Of a stretch of 64,000 bases of DNA, positions 8,232 to 17,127 are shown piece by piece. Both the position numbers and the translations under genes were made by a program. Source of the stretch: Spartobacteria bacterium (GTDB lineage: Bacteria > Verrucomicrobiota > Verrucomicrobiia > Chthoniobacterales > UBA10450); assembly GCA_021325495.1 (NCBI GenBank), contig JAJPGZ010000010.1, forward strand, positions 186,001-250,000. The letters are read 5' to 3'. The stretch's first letter is position 1. The number at the start of each line of letters is the position of its first letter. The notes beneath the pieces were generated by a model. That model did not search any database and had not been told where the DNA came from. It was given only the letters and a program-made list of their open reading frames with translations.

Positions 8232-9506
8232 ATGACGGTCGGCCTCTTCGTTGCACTTCTCGTTCTCGTCTGCGTCCTGATTTTCTTCTCCGCGATTTTT
8301 TCCGGATTGGAGACGGCGCTCTTCGCACTCAAGCCGCATCAACTCCAGCGTCTGGAGAACAACCACCCGTCGCTGCGCGAATTCGTTAGGCAGTTTCGCG
8401 AAAATCCGCGCCGCATTTTGAACATGCTGTTGTTCGGCGACGGCCTGGTCAAAGTTCCGCTCGTTATTCTTTGTCTCGTCTTGTTGTGGCGAAATCCGTT
8501 CGCCGCCCACATCCCGCAAGCGATCGGCGGCGTCATCGTCTTCGCGCTGGTCGTGATCGTTTGCGATCTCATTCCGAAATTGTTCGCGCTTTCCGCGCCG
8601 TATCGTTTGTCCACCGTCGGCGTATCGGCGTTGAAGTTGTCGCTGCCGTTGCTCGATCTCTTCGGTCGCGTCCTCGAAAATTTCAGCGCGGCGATTGTCG
8701 ATCTTGTTACGCCCGTCCATTTGCGCACGCGGACGAAATTGAGCGAAGCGGAAATCGAGACGCTGGTCGAGATCGGCGAGGAAGAAGGCGCGCTGCAGGA
8801 ATCCGAGGCCGAGATGATTCAGGAAATCATCAAGCTCGGCGACAAGACCGCGAAGGATTGCATGACGCCGCGGGTGGACACGTTCATGCTGGCGGATGAC
8901 CTAACGAATGAGGAAGCGATCGCGAGCTTGAAAGAACGGCGGCACAGCCGCGTGCCGGTCTATGCGGACACGCCTGATCAAGTCGTCGGTATTCTCGATG
9001 TGAAAAATTTCCTGCTCGATCCGAGCGAACATTTCACGGAGACGATGCTGCCGCCGTCGTTCGTGCCGGAAACGATGCGCGCGCTCGATTTGCTCAAACT
9101 TTTTCTTACGCACGCGCAAGGCCTCGCCATCGTGCTCGACGAATTCGGCGGCACCGAAGGCATCATCACCTTGTCGGACATCGTCGAAGAAATTCTGTCC
9201 GACGCGATCCCAAATAGAGATGTCGATCTTTACATAGAGCCGCTGGAGAACGGCCGCTTTCTCGTGAGCGGCGATGCGCGTCTCGACGATCTTTCCGAGC
9301 ATCTCGGTTTCGATTTGGAAGCGGACGGTATCGACACCATCGGCGGTTTCGTTTTTTACCGGCTCGGTTATTTGCCGGCGAACGGAACGAAGATCGACAT
9401 CCCGCGTTTGCTCATCACTGTGCGCCGCGCCGGACGCAAACGCATCGAGGAATTGCTGCTCGAGAAAACCACACAAACGAGCGACGGCGAAACCGAAGAC
9501 ACATGA
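8232..9506 (+). CDS. CNNM/CorC-type protein: DUF21, CBS pair, CorC_HlyC
   Basis: A 424-residue membrane protein. Residues 1-150 form the DUF21 membrane domain (FSAIFSGLETALFALKPHQL). Residues 165-300 hold the linker and CBS pair (EEGALQESEAEMIQEIIKLGDKTAKDCMTPR, then RHSRVPVYADTPDQVVGILDVK). Residues 340-415 form the CorC_HlyC domain. The family includes Mg2+/Co2+ efflux-related proteins. The stop codon overlaps the start of a second DUF21-CBS gene by 4 bases, so the two are translationally coupled and may form a heteromer. The sequence FVRQF uses the rare codon AGG inside a CGTTAGGC word. Confidence 0.93.
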   Translation: MTVGLFVALLVLVCVLIFFSAIFSGLETALFALKPHQLQRLENNHPSLREFVRQFRENPRRILNMLLFGDGLVKVPLVILCLVLLWRNPFAAHIPQAIGGVIVFALVVIVCDLIPKLFALSAPYRLSTVGVSALKLSLPLLDLFGRVLENFSAAIVDLVTPVHLRTRTKLSEAEIETLVEIGEEEGALQESEAEMIQEIIKLGDKTAKDCMTPRVDTFMLADDLTNEEAIASLKERRHSRVPVYADTPDQVVGILDVKNFLLDPSEHFTETMLPPSFVPETMRALDLLKLFLTHAQGLAIVLDEFGGTEGIITLSDIVEEILSDAIPNRDVDLYIEPLENGRFLVSGDARLDDLSEHLGFDLEADGIDTIGGFVFYRLGYLPANGTKIDIPRLLITVRRAGRKRIEELLLEKTTQTSDGETEDT

Positions 9507-10456
9507 TCGGCCTGACCATTTTCATTTGCTGGATCGTTTCGTTTTTCTTCAACGGAATCGAAAGCGGTTTGCTCTCGGTCGATCCAGTGCGGCTGCGCGA
9601 GAACGCCAAGCGCGGCGTGCGCTCGGCGTTGCGCCTCGAACGTCTGCTCCAGCGACCCGAACGCCTGCTGGTGACCGTGCTCCTGATCACTAACGCCGCC
9701 GATATCATCGGTTTGCTTTTGTTCACGCGCGAGTTCGTTAGGCGATTCGACAACGTCGGATTCGTGTACGCTTTCGTAATTGCGCTGCCGATTTACCTCT
9801 TCGCGCTCGGCGTTTTGCCGAAGGCGCTCTTTCGCCGATTTCCCTTTCGCGCGCTCGCGCTCTTGAGCGGTGTGCTCGAGCTTTTCGCAATGCTGGCCTG
9901 GCCGCTGGTCGAAGCCGGCGAGCGGCTCGGCCGATTGCTTTTGCCGAAGCGCGCGGAAGGCGGGCGACTTTTTGCCGGACGTGAGGAACTGAAACAAATC
10001 ACGGCGCAAGGAGAACGGGAGGGAGCGATCACCGCGACGGAACGCGCGATGATTCATAACGTGGTCGATTTCCGCGGCGTGATCGTGCGCGAGGTGATGG
10101 TGCCTTTGCCGAATGTGATCGCGGTCGCGCCGAATGCCTCGATAAATGACGTTGTCGATCTTAGCGCCAAGACCGGGGTTGACCGCGTGCCGGTGATCGC
10201 AAACGGCGAAGCGAAAGGGCTGCTCAACATTCTCGATCTTTTATTCGAGCGAAACGGTGCAACATCGATTACGCCGTTCGTTAGGCGAATCGTGATCGCT
10301 CGCGATGACGAACCAGCGTATCGCATCGTCCAGCGTTTGCGCGCGGCGCGGCTCGGGCTGGCCGCGGTGATAGATCGACAAGATCAACTACGCGGCGTTG
10401 TCGCGATCGAGGATCTCATTCGGCGTTTGGTCAGTTCGACCGAAGCGCGCGCCTAG
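9503..10456 (+). CDS. second DUF21-CBS membrane protein
   Basis: A 317-residue partner of the preceding gene, joined by an ATGA overlap. It has a DUF21 membrane part (FFNGIESGLLSVDPVRLRENAKRG) and a CBS pair (ITATERAMIHNVVDFRGVIVREVMVPLPNV, GVDRVPVIANGEAKGLLNILDLL, RGVVAIEDLIRRLV) but ends without a CorC_HlyC domain. It resembles a shortened paralogue of its neighbour. Probable role in divalent-cation efflux or homeostasis, by family. It ends 2 bases before the convergent GH15 gene. Confidence 0.9.
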   Translation: MIGLTIFICWIVSFFFNGIESGLLSVDPVRLRENAKRGVRSALRLERLLQRPERLLVTVLLITNAADIIGLLLFTREFVRRFDNVGFVYAFVIALPIYLFALGVLPKALFRRFPFRALALLSGVLELFAMLAWPLVEAGERLGRLLLPKRAEGGRLFAGREELKQITAQGEREGAITATERAMIHNVVDFRGVIVREVMVPLPNVIAVAPNASINDVVDLSAKTGVDRVPVIANGEAKGLLNILDLLFERNGATSITPFVRRIVIARDDEPAYRIVQRLRAARLGLAAVIDRQDQLRGVVAIEDLIRRLVSSTEARA

Positions 10457-10457
10457 A

Positions 10458-12251
10458 TCACTCCGGGTGCCCGTAGGGAAATTTCTCGTCGCCGTTTAAA
10501 ATGCGCGCCGTGTTCACGAGCGCGAGATGGGTGAAGGCCTGCGGAAAATTTCCAAGCTGACGTTTCGCGATCGGATCGTATTCCTCCGAAAGCAAATCGA
10601 GATCGTTTCGCAATGCGAGAAGACGTTCGAACATCGCCTTCGCGTCATCGGTGCGGCCGATGAAGTGCAAACAATTAACCAGCCAGAACGAGCAGGGCAG
10701 GAATGTGCCTTCTCTCCCAGGCAAACCGTCGACGTTCTCTTCCTGCGGAAGGTAACGCAGAACCAGACCGTCCCGCATTAATTCGTGCTCGATCGCCTCG
10801 ATCGTGCCGCGCACGCGCGGGTCGTTAGGCGGGAGAAAGCCGACGCGCGGCATCATGAGCAAACTCGCATCGAGCGCATCGGATCCGTAATATTGCGTGA
10901 ACGCGCCCTTCTCGCGGTTGAATCCGCGCTCGCACACTTCCGCGTGAATGCGGTCGCGTATTTTTTCCCAACGCTCGATATGTCGGTCGTTGTCACATTG
11001 ACACGCGCGCGCGAGCTTGATCGCGCGATCGAACGCGACCCACGCCATCATTTTCGAATGCGTGAAATGCTTGCGGCCGCCGCGTACCTCCCAAATGCCT
11101 TCGTCCGGCTCCTCCCAATGCGATTCAAGAAAGCGCATGAGCTGGACCTGCAAACGCCAATCCGTTTCATCCGTCTTGAGCCCGGAGACGTGCGATTCAT
11201 ACATGGCGAGAAGAACTTCGCCAAAGACATCGAGCTGGAATTGATTCGAGGCCGCGTTTCCGACGCGCACCGGCCGCGAATTTTCGTAGCCGGAAAGCCA
11301 TGGAATCTCGCGCTCCTCCAGTGAGCGCTCGCCGTGCACGCCGTACATGATTTGCATCTGCGCGGCGCTGCCCGCGATGGCGCGCAACAACCAGCCGCGC
11401 CACGATTTTGCTTCGTCGCGATAACCGACGCGCATCAATGTCATTAAGGTAAAGGTCGCATCGCGCAGCCAGCAATAGCGATAATCCCAGTTGCGGACGC
11501 CGCCGATTTCCTCCGGCAACGAAGTCGTTAGGGCGGCGACCAGGCCCCCAGTCGGCGCATAGGTGAGTCCTTTCAACACGATGAGCGAGCGCAAGACCGC
11601 TTCACGCCATGGCCCGTCCATTTTGAAACGCGACGCCCAGTCCTTCCAAAAACTTTCCGTGTCGCGCAAAGCGTGTTCCGCGTTGACCGCTCGCGGTGGC
11701 TCTTCATGCGACGCGAACCAGGTGAGCACAAACGGAACGCGTTCGCCTTCGCGCACGCTGAACTCCGCTACGGTCGTTAGGTCTTTTCCGCGCGTCTTAA
11801 TCGGCGTGCGCAATATGAGCGCGTCCGGACCCGCGATCGCTTCCAATCCATCGTGCGCTTTACGCACCCATGGAATCACGAGGCCGTATTCATAGCGAAT
11901 AATCAGCTCCATGTTCATGCGCACTTCGCCGCGTAATCCCTCGACGATGCGGATTACGTCCGGGTTCTTTCCGCGCGGCGGCATGAAATCGATGAGACGC
12001 ACCGCGCCGGTCGCGGTCTCGATCGTTGTTTCGAGAATGAGCGCGTTGTCGCGATACCTGCGACTCACCTTGTCGATCTTATCTTCGGGAAAAAATCGCC
12101 AGTGCCCGTTCTTTTTTTCGCCTAACAACGACGCGAAACAGGCGCCCGAATCAAAACGCGGCAGACAAAGCCAATCGATGCAACCGTCGCGACTAACGAG
12201 CGCGCCGGTCTGTGTGTCGCTCAGGAACGCGTAGTCCTCGATCTTCGTCAT
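10458..12251 (-). CDS. glycoside hydrolase family 15 (glucoamylase/trehalase-like)
   Basis: A 597-residue protein: N-terminal beta-sandwich (MTKIEDYAFLSDTQTGALVSRDGCIDWLCLPRFDSGACFASLLG) followed by the (alpha/alpha)6 barrel with GGVRNWDYRYCWLRDATFTLMTLMRVGY, which carries the conserved general-acid region, and a second conserved stretch FLPCSFWLVNCLHF. Family members cut alpha-1,4-glucans or trehalose; sequence alone does not decide. No signal peptide, so an intracellular glycogen or trehalose role is likely, matching TreZ and the debranching enzyme at 34-38 kb. A GNAT gene lies 3 bases upstream in the same direction. Confidence 0.93.
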   Translation of the reverse strand: MTKIEDYAFLSDTQTGALVSRDGCIDWLCLPRFDSGACFASLLGEKKNGHWRFFPEDKIDKVSRRYRDNALILETTIETATGAVRLIDFMPPRGKNPDVIRIVEGLRGEVRMNMELIIRYEYGLVIPWVRKAHDGLEAIAGPDALILRTPIKTRGKDLTTVAEFSVREGERVPFVLTWFASHEEPPRAVNAEHALRDTESFWKDWASRFKMDGPWREAVLRSLIVLKGLTYAPTGGLVAALTTSLPEEIGGVRNWDYRYCWLRDATFTLMTLMRVGYRDEAKSWRGWLLRAIAGSAAQMQIMYGVHGERSLEEREIPWLSGYENSRPVRVGNAASNQFQLDVFGEVLLAMYESHVSGLKTDETDWRLQVQLMRFLESHWEEPDEGIWEVRGGRKHFTHSKMMAWVAFDRAIKLARACQCDNDRHIERWEKIRDRIHAEVCERGFNREKGAFTQYYGSDALDASLLMMPRVGFLPPNDPRVRGTIEAIEHELMRDGLVLRYLPQEENVDGLPGREGTFLPCSFWLVNCLHFIGRTDDAKAMFERLLALRNDLDLLSEEYDPIAKRQLGNFPQAFTHLALVNTARILNGDEKFPYGHPE

Positions 12252-12254
12252 CGC

Positions 12255-12734
12255 TCAACTGTCGGCCAACTTCGCGATTTCGTCGCCGGTTAGGCGAAAA
12301 ACGGTCCACTCGTCCATCGGTTTGGCGCCGAGCTTGCGATAAAATTGGATGGCCGGGTCGTTCCAATCGAGGACGGCCCACTCCATCCGCCCGCAACCGC
12401 GTTCCCGGGCGATCTTGGCAAGATCGACAAGTAACGCTCGACCGTATCCCTTGCCGCGATGCTCCGGCCTAACGAACAAGTCCTCCAGATACAATCCCGG
12501 TTTGCCGAGCCACGTCGAAAAATTGTGAAAGAAGACCGCGAAACCGACCGCGACATCATCTTCAAATGCCAGCCGCACTTCCGCCGCCGGTTTCGGGCCG
12601 AACAAAACATCGACCAGTTGCGTCTCTGTTGCTGTGACGTCGTTAGGCGCACGCTCGTAGGTCGCAAGATCGACAATTAATTGCAGAATGACCGGCACAT
12701 CATCAATGGTCGCGTCGCGAATCTGAAGATTCAT
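12255..12734 (-). CDS. GNAT N-acetyltransferase
   Basis: A 159-residue GCN5-related acetyltransferase that resembles the diamine/thialysine acetyltransferase branch. Start MNLQIRDATIDDVPVILQLI; the acetyl-CoA loop is EDLFVRPEHRGKGYGRALL near residues 85-105, with GCGRMEWAVLDWNDPAIQFYRKLGAKP near the C-terminus. I chose the ATG at 12734 over a longer frame because the extension runs into a REP-like element. It ends 3 bases before the GH15 start, so the two are probably one operon. VDLAKIA is written by a repeat copy. Confidence 0.92.
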   Translation of the reverse strand: MNLQIRDATIDDVPVILQLIVDLATYERAPNDVTATETQLVDVLFGPKPAAEVRLAFEDDVAVGFAVFFHNFSTWLGKPGLYLEDLFVRPEHRGKGYGRALLVDLAKIARERGCGRMEWAVLDWNDPAIQFYRKLGAKPMDEWTVFRLTGDEIAKLADS

Positions 12735-12747
12735 TGGTCTCACCCAA

Positions 12748-12813
12748 GTTGTAGCGGCGTTTGTGTCAAACGCCGAATCGGAAAAAGGCGCTTGGCACAA
12801 GCGCCTCTACAAC
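12748..12813. repeat. REP/MITE-like double-hairpin element, copy 1
   Basis: A 66-base element bounded by GTTGTAG and CTACAAC. Inside are two perfect hairpins: GGCGTTTG-TGT-CAAACGCC and GGCGCTTG-GCA-CAAGCGCC. A nearly identical copy lies at 18346-18412; the difference is confined to the short linker between hairpins. It lies between two divergent genes. The form matches repetitive extragenic palindromes mobilised by RAYT transposases. Confidence 0.9.
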
Positions 12814-12830
12814 GCATTGTCGATTCAACG

Positions 12831-13241
12831 ATGGAATACACCGACGCGCCTGCGCAGACGCAATTCGAGACCAGCACCGACACGATGCAATGTCCGTATT
12901 GCGGCGCGACCTTGCCGCGCGATGCGCAGGCGTGCACGCAATGCGATTGGACGCGCGACCAGACCGAGACCGCCGAAGGCAAAGCGAGCGACGCCGTCGC
13001 CGTCATGCTCAGCGTCATTCCCGGCCTCGGCCATATTTATAAAGGCCATCGCCTCATCGGCGCGCTCATCATGTTTATCGGAACGCCAATGGCCATCGCC
13101 ATCGCCGCGATCACGTTCACGTTCACTGCCGGCTTCGGCGGATTGTTGCTACCGCTCTGGTGGTTCGGCGTGATGTTTCACGTCTGGGGCATCGACGATC
13201 GCATCGCGCCGAATGTGCGCGACGAAGGCGAGCAATACTAA
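12831..13241 (+). CDS. zinc-ribbon membrane protein
   Basis: A 136-residue protein. After a short polar start comes a zinc ribbon (CPYCGATLPRDAQACTQCDW, residues about 20-39) and two or three hydrophobic segments (VAVMLSVIPGLGHIYKG, LIGALIMFIGTPMAIAIAAITF, LLLPLWWFGVMFHVWGIDD). The GLGHIYKG turn resembles TM2-type small membrane proteins. Function unknown. ATG at 12831 follows the REP-like element; a longer frame through the element is unlikely to be coding. The stop codon TAA is the first part of a repeat copy. Confidence 0.8.
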   Translation: MEYTDAPAQTQFETSTDTMQCPYCGATLPRDAQACTQCDWTRDQTETAEGKASDAVAVMLSVIPGLGHIYKGHRLIGALIMFIGTPMAIAIAAITFTFTAGFGGLLLPLWWFGVMFHVWGIDDRIAPNVRDEGEQY

Positions 13242-13348
13242 GATCGACAATCGCTCGGCATTCGGTTGCAATCGACGCACCGGAACGGTCACGCCACCGA
13301 CGCTGCTGATCGGCGCGTGAATCGACCCTTAATCGAAGGCTACAAATT

Positions 13349-14305
13349 ATGAAACCAATCACGACAATTGCAGCGGTGATCACGATCGGTGTGTTCGCGT
13401 TGGCGAAATCAGCTTTCGCGCTTCCGGGTGGGGACACGTCCCTGAACAGTGTGCCTAATCTTGCGCCTTCCGAGACACAAAAGTCGCTGTTGGACACCCT
13501 TCACATCAGCCCTTCACCTGCGGCGACCGCGACCACTCAGGTCACCATTGCGCAAACGAATGTCCAAAATGCTCAGGTCGTCGGACCAACTCCTTCGCCC
13601 TCGAATCTGCAGCCTCTCTCGGCCGTTTCGACTCCAAGCGATGGCGTCGTTCCTTCGGCGCCGGCTTCCGGTTCCACTCTGTCTTCGCTCATCGCGCTTC
13701 CGCCGCAAAACTCCAGTTCACCGGCGAATTCGACGAACGCGGCAACAACCGTCCCAGCTGTTTCCGCTTCTCCGTTTGTTCCGGTGCCCCTGGGCCCCGC
13801 ACACAAGTTTGTCCCGAACCTGAACGTCGGCGAGAGCATCGTTAATATTACGCATCCAGTTGCATCGCCTGCTGCTTCGACGAGTCCGGCGACGGCGAAT
13901 GTTCCGATTCAAGGGTCTCAGGTCAACGAGGCTTCACACGGTACCGGAACAGGAACGGCCACGATGACGGCAACCACGAACGTTCCTATCCAGGGATCCC
14001 AGACGAACCAACCAGCCACCGGCCTAACGACGAACACTGCGGCTAAAAACATCACGATCCAGAATAGTCAGGCCAATAACAACAATCCGGCGGCGGTTAC
14101 TTTGCCCAACAAACGCAAGACGGCCAATGCCGATAACCGCGGTTTTAATCGACATCCCAAAATTAAACACAATGAGGGCGAACAAGAAGGCGATGGGCAG
14201 GGCCAGCATCATCAGCAGAAGATGCGATCCGCTGACCAGCAAACGCAACCGCAAGGCGATCGTCGTGGAAAAGGGAAACTAAAACCTGCCGCCACGCCCG
14301 ATTAG
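13349..14305 (+). CDS. secreted low-complexity protein with NVPIQGSQ repeats
   Basis: A 318-residue exported protein. A signal peptide (MKPITTIAAVITIGVFALAKSAFA) precedes a Ser/Thr/Pro/Asn-rich chain. Three related units are visible: ANVPIQGSQ, TNVPIQGSQ and KNITIQNSQ, spaced about 30 residues apart. The last 60 residues are strongly basic and glutamine-rich (KRKTANADNRGFNRHPKIKH). No enzymatic motif. Probably an envelope-associated disordered protein. Function unknown. Confidence 0.7.
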   Translation: MKPITTIAAVITIGVFALAKSAFALPGGDTSLNSVPNLAPSETQKSLLDTLHISPSPAATATTQVTIAQTNVQNAQVVGPTPSPSNLQPLSAVSTPSDGVVPSAPASGSTLSSLIALPPQNSSSPANSTNAATTVPAVSASPFVPVPLGPAHKFVPNLNVGESIVNITHPVASPAASTSPATANVPIQGSQVNEASHGTGTGTATMTATTNVPIQGSQTNQPATGLTTNTAAKNITIQNSQANNNNPAAVTLPNKRKTANADNRGFNRHPKIKHNEGEQEGDGQGQHHQQKMRSADQQTQPQGDRRGKGKLKPAATPD

Positions 14306-14335
14306 CGCATTCGATAAGATCGACAATCGTAATCT

Positions 14336-14686
14336 TTGACCACGACTTCGCCAATTCATGACGAAGAAATCTCTCTTCGATTTGTAGATCTTTCAGAAAC
14401 GGTCGCAGCCAGATTTCTTCAGATGATTCCAAAATCCTGGATGGTGGAGAAACGCCGTTGGCGCAACACCAATAAGGTCGTCCTTTCGATTAAGCTTTCC
14501 TCAAAGTTAAACATCAAGCGCATTGTGAATGCGATTCAGCGGAATCGAATTCCGCACCGCAATTACGGAATCTGGGTTTCGTTGGTAACAGAGTCGTATC
14601 ACGACGGCGTAACGGTTCCGTTGTGGATTTGTGATCTGCACCAGCAAATTGGCGGGAAGATCGATTTTTCGGTTACGCTAGTTTGA
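14336..14686 (+). CDS. hypothetical protein
   Basis: A 116-residue frame from a TTG start with no recognised domain. The sequence is well ordered: basic helices ([38 protein letters not shown]) then strands ([40 protein letters not shown]). Composition looks like a folded cytoplasmic protein. It overlaps the 3' end of the convergent epimerase gene by 9 bases. The start codon is uncertain. Confidence 0.55.
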   Translation: MTTTSPIHDEEISLRFVDLSETVAARFLQMIPKSWMVEKRRWRNTNKVVLSIKLSSKLNIKRIVNAIQRNRIPHRNYGIWVSLVTESYHDGVTVPLWICDLHQQIGGKIDFSVTLV

Positions 14687-15742
14687 AGCAGAGGTGTTCA
14701 CGGCCGCATAAATCTCCGCCAAAATCTCCCCTATCCCGTACCGGAATTTCCAATTCGGATAATGCGATTGAAACTTTCGCACGTCGCTGATCCACCAGAT
14801 GTGATCGCCGATGCGGTTGGTCTCTTCGTATTTCCAATTTAACTTTTTTCCGCTGATCTCTTCGCACGCTTCGATCGCTTCCAGCATGGAACAGTTCGAG
14901 TGGCGGCTGCCGCCGATGTTGTAAACTTCGCCGGCGCGCGGTTGCCTGATGAACTCGGCGAACGATTGCACGAGGTCGAAGCTGTGGATGTTGTCGCGCA
15001 CCTGTTTGCCTTTGTAACCGAAGACGCGATACGGCCGGCCGGTCACGGTGCAGATCATGAGATAGGAAAGAAATCCGTGCAGCTCCGCGCCGGCGTGCGC
15101 CGGGCCGGTCAGGCAACCGCCACGAAAACAAACTGTCGGCATGTCGAAGTAGCGCCCGTATTCCTGGACTAACAAGTCCGCCGCTGCTTTCGACGCGCCG
15201 AAGAGCGAGTGCTTGGTGTAATCGATCGACATCGTCTCGGAAATGCCCGGCTCGTATTCGTGCCCGGGCTCGATCTCCCACCGTTTCTCCAGCTCGCGCA
15301 ACGGCAATCGATTCGGCGTGTCGCCGTAAACTTTGTTCGTCGATGTGAAAACGAACGGCGCGTCTTTGCAGAAATTGCGCGCGGCTTCGAGGAGATTGAG
15401 CGTGCCGTTCGCGTTCACGGTGAAATCCGTTTGCGGATCGCGCGCCGCCCAATCATGCGACGGTTGCGCTGCGGTGTGCACGATGGCCGTGACGTGCGAA
15501 CCGTGTTGCTTGAACAGATCGTTCACCGCCTGCGCGTCGCGGATGTCAATGTTGTGATGTTCGTAGCCGCGAACATTCTTGACTAACGAATCGCGCGTTT
15601 TCTTCGTCGAAGCTTCCGCTCCAAAAAAATTCGCACGCATGTCGTTGTCGATCCCCACCACGCGCGCCCCTTCATTCGCGAAATGTTTGACGGTTTCCGA
15701 CCCGATGAGTCCGGCGGAACCAGTGACGATGACGACCTGCAT
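14678..15742 (-). CDS. CDP-paratose 2-epimerase-like NAD-dependent epimerase
   Basis: A 354-residue extended SDR protein. The NAD motif is [16 protein letters not shown] at the N-terminus. The stretches [81 protein letters not shown] and [16 protein letters not shown] match the TyvE/CDP-paratose epimerase branch, which makes 3,6-dideoxyhexose precursors for surface polysaccharides. The usual YxxxK tyrosine appears as Phe in LFGASK, as I recall for this branch. No other dideoxysugar genes are nearby. Start at 15742 chosen by the nucleotide-binding motif; a 54-residue upstream extension is low quality. Confidence 0.85.
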   Translation of the reverse strand: MQVVIVTGSAGLIGSETVKHFANEGARVVGIDNDMRANFFGAEASTKKTRDSLVKNVRGYEHHNIDIRDAQAVNDLFKQHGSHVTAIVHTAAQPSHDWAARDPQTDFTVNANGTLNLLEAARNFCKDAPFVFTSTNKVYGDTPNRLPLRELEKRWEIEPGHEYEPGISETMSIDYTKHSLFGASKAAADLLVQEYGRYFDMPTVCFRGGCLTGPAHAGAELHGFLSYLMICTVTGRPYRVFGYKGKQVRDNIHSFDLVQSFAEFIRQPRAGEVYNIGGSRHSNCSMLEAIEACEEISGKKLNWKYEETNRIGDHIWWISDVRKFQSHYPNWKFRYGIGEILAEIYAAVNTSASN

Positions 15743-15785
15743 GACGATGTCGATCTTAGCGCAAAGCGTGCCGACGCGCTTGTCT

Positions 15786-15898
15786 GGGGATCGCACGCGG
15801 CTCGCGTGCTGGTTTCGGCGGCTCGCCGAAACAATCTTTCGAAAAAGTTCGCGATGGCGAGGCCGCCATCGCCCACACGCGAGCCGCGTGTGCTCCCC
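15786..15898. repeat. palindromic element with 23-bp inverted ends and two hairpins
   Basis: The ends (15786-15808 and 15876-15898) are inverted copies matching at about 21 of 23 positions. Between them lie a 9-bp hairpin at 15812-15832 and a 9-bp hairpin at 15851-15872. The element fills most of the gap between the epimerase and 6-phosphogluconolactonase genes. It is unlike the other repeats in this window and looks like a non-autonomous mobile element. Confidence 0.8.
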
Positions 15899-15916
15899 GA
15901 TCAAAAAGCGCCGTCG

Positions 15917-16573
15917 TCATTCGCCGATTATCCACGTCAGCTCGCCATCGGTCGGATGCACGCGCGCGGCCGGGTATTGCTCGTCGCCGGCGAGGACTTT
16001 CTCGATCAACGCGCGATTCTTCTTCGCGTTTACCAGAAAACAAACGTCGCGCGCCGAGTTGATGAGAGGAAAAGTGAAGCTGATGCGCCACGAATGCAGC
16101 TTCGGGACAAAATTTTCCACCACGCGTCGCTGCGTTTCATTCACCGCGGGTGTTCCCGGAAACAACGACGCGGTGTGTCCGTCGTCGCCCACGCCTAACA
16201 AAATCAGATCGTGCCGATAATCCGGCCCGAGGATCTGCTCGTACTCGCGCGCCGCCATCTTCGGGTCGATCTCGCCGCGTATTCGCAAAACCGATTTCTC
16301 CGGGATGCGGGCCGGTTCGAACAGACATTCGGCTGCCGTTCGATAATTGCTTTGCTCGTCGTCGGGCGGAACGCAGCGCTCATCGCTGAAAGTAAATTGC
16401 ACGCGCTCCCACCGCAGTTTTTTTCGCGACATCTCGGCGTAGACCGGCCGCGGCGTGAGCCCGCCCGCGAGTGCGATGCGAAATTCACCGCGTTCGAATA
16501 ACGAATGCCGCGCAAGATCGACAATGAACTTCGTCGCGTCGGTAACGAAATTTTTCGTGCGAACGACCTTCAC
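15917..16573 (-). CDS. pgl: 6-phosphogluconolactonase
   Basis: A 218-residue enzyme of the oxidative pentose phosphate pathway that hydrolyses 6-phosphogluconolactone. Family signatures: LAGGLTPRPVYAEM near residue 36, FTFSDERCVPPDDEQSNYRTAAECLF and LLGVGDDGHTASLFPGTPAVNE. The GTG start directly follows the stop codon of msrA, so they form one transcription unit. Length is slightly short but complete. IVDLARHS comes from a repeat copy. Confidence 0.94.
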   Translation of the reverse strand: MKVVRTKNFVTDATKFIVDLARHSLFERGEFRIALAGGLTPRPVYAEMSRKKLRWERVQFTFSDERCVPPDDEQSNYRTAAECLFEPARIPEKSVLRIRGEIDPKMAAREYEQILGPDYRHDLILLGVGDDGHTASLFPGTPAVNETQRRVVENFVPKLHSWRISFTFPLINSARDVCFLVNAKKNRALIEKVLAGDEQYPAARVHPTDGELTWIIGE

Positions 16574-17044
16574 TCAGATCGCGCAGTGCGTTTGCCCGCG
16601 CTTTTGTAAATAGCGCTGGTGGTATTCCTCGGCCCGCCAGAACTTCGGCGCCGGCTCGATCACGGTCACGATCGGCTTCGAAAATTTCTCGCTCCATTTT
16701 TTCTTCGCCGCTTCCGCCGCCGTTTTCTGCTCGGGCGAATAATAGAACACGACCGAGCGATATTGCGTACCGACATCCGGTCCCTGCCGATTCAACTGCG
16801 TCGGATTATGATTGGAAAAGAAAACGTCGAGCAACCTCTCGTAACTGACCCGCGCCGGATCGAACTCAAGATCGACAACTTCGGCGTGGCCGGTCTCGTC
16901 CGAGCAAACATCTTCGTAAGTCGGATTATCTTTACCGCCGCCGGCATAACCGACCGCAGTGTTGGTCACGCCATCGAGATTTCGAAAAGTCTCCTCTACG
17001 CCCCAAAAACATCCCGCGCCGAAGGTCGCTCTTTCCGTTGCCAT
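16574..17044 (-). CDS. msrA: peptide methionine-S-oxide reductase
   Basis: A 156-residue MsrA that reduces methionine-S-sulfoxide in proteins. The catalytic motif [13 protein letters not shown] is at residues 9-21, with [29 protein letters not shown] and [11 protein letters not shown] following. Only the N-terminal catalytic cysteine is clear; there is no obvious C-terminal recycling cysteine pair apart from a Cys in QTHCAI. Immediately upstream of pgl, whose pathway makes NADPH that supports methionine sulfoxide repair through thioredoxin. Confidence 0.94.
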   Translation of the reverse strand: MATERATFGAGCFWGVEETFRNLDGVTNTAVGYAGGGKDNPTYEDVCSDETGHAEVVDLEFDPARVSYERLLDVFFSNHNPTQLNRQGPDVGTQYRSVVFYYSPEQKTAAEAAKKKWSEKFSKPIVTVIEPAPKFWRAEEYHQRYLQKRGQTHCAI

Positions 17045-17127
17045 AACGAGATGATGCGTTGGGAAATCCCGCTGCGCAACAACTGAGACTTGCCATCGCC
17101 TTCAGCCCAAATGACGATGTCGATCTT

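Noticed and set aside
12681-12830. Upstream extension of the zinc-ribbon protein through the REP-like element
   Set aside because: The translation is only the element's own sequence and the divergent GNAT gene; ATG at 12831 opens the true domain.
15743-15904. 54-residue N-terminal extension of the epimerase
   Set aside because: It lies over the palindromic element and a repeat word and precedes the Rossmann motif with no family similarity.
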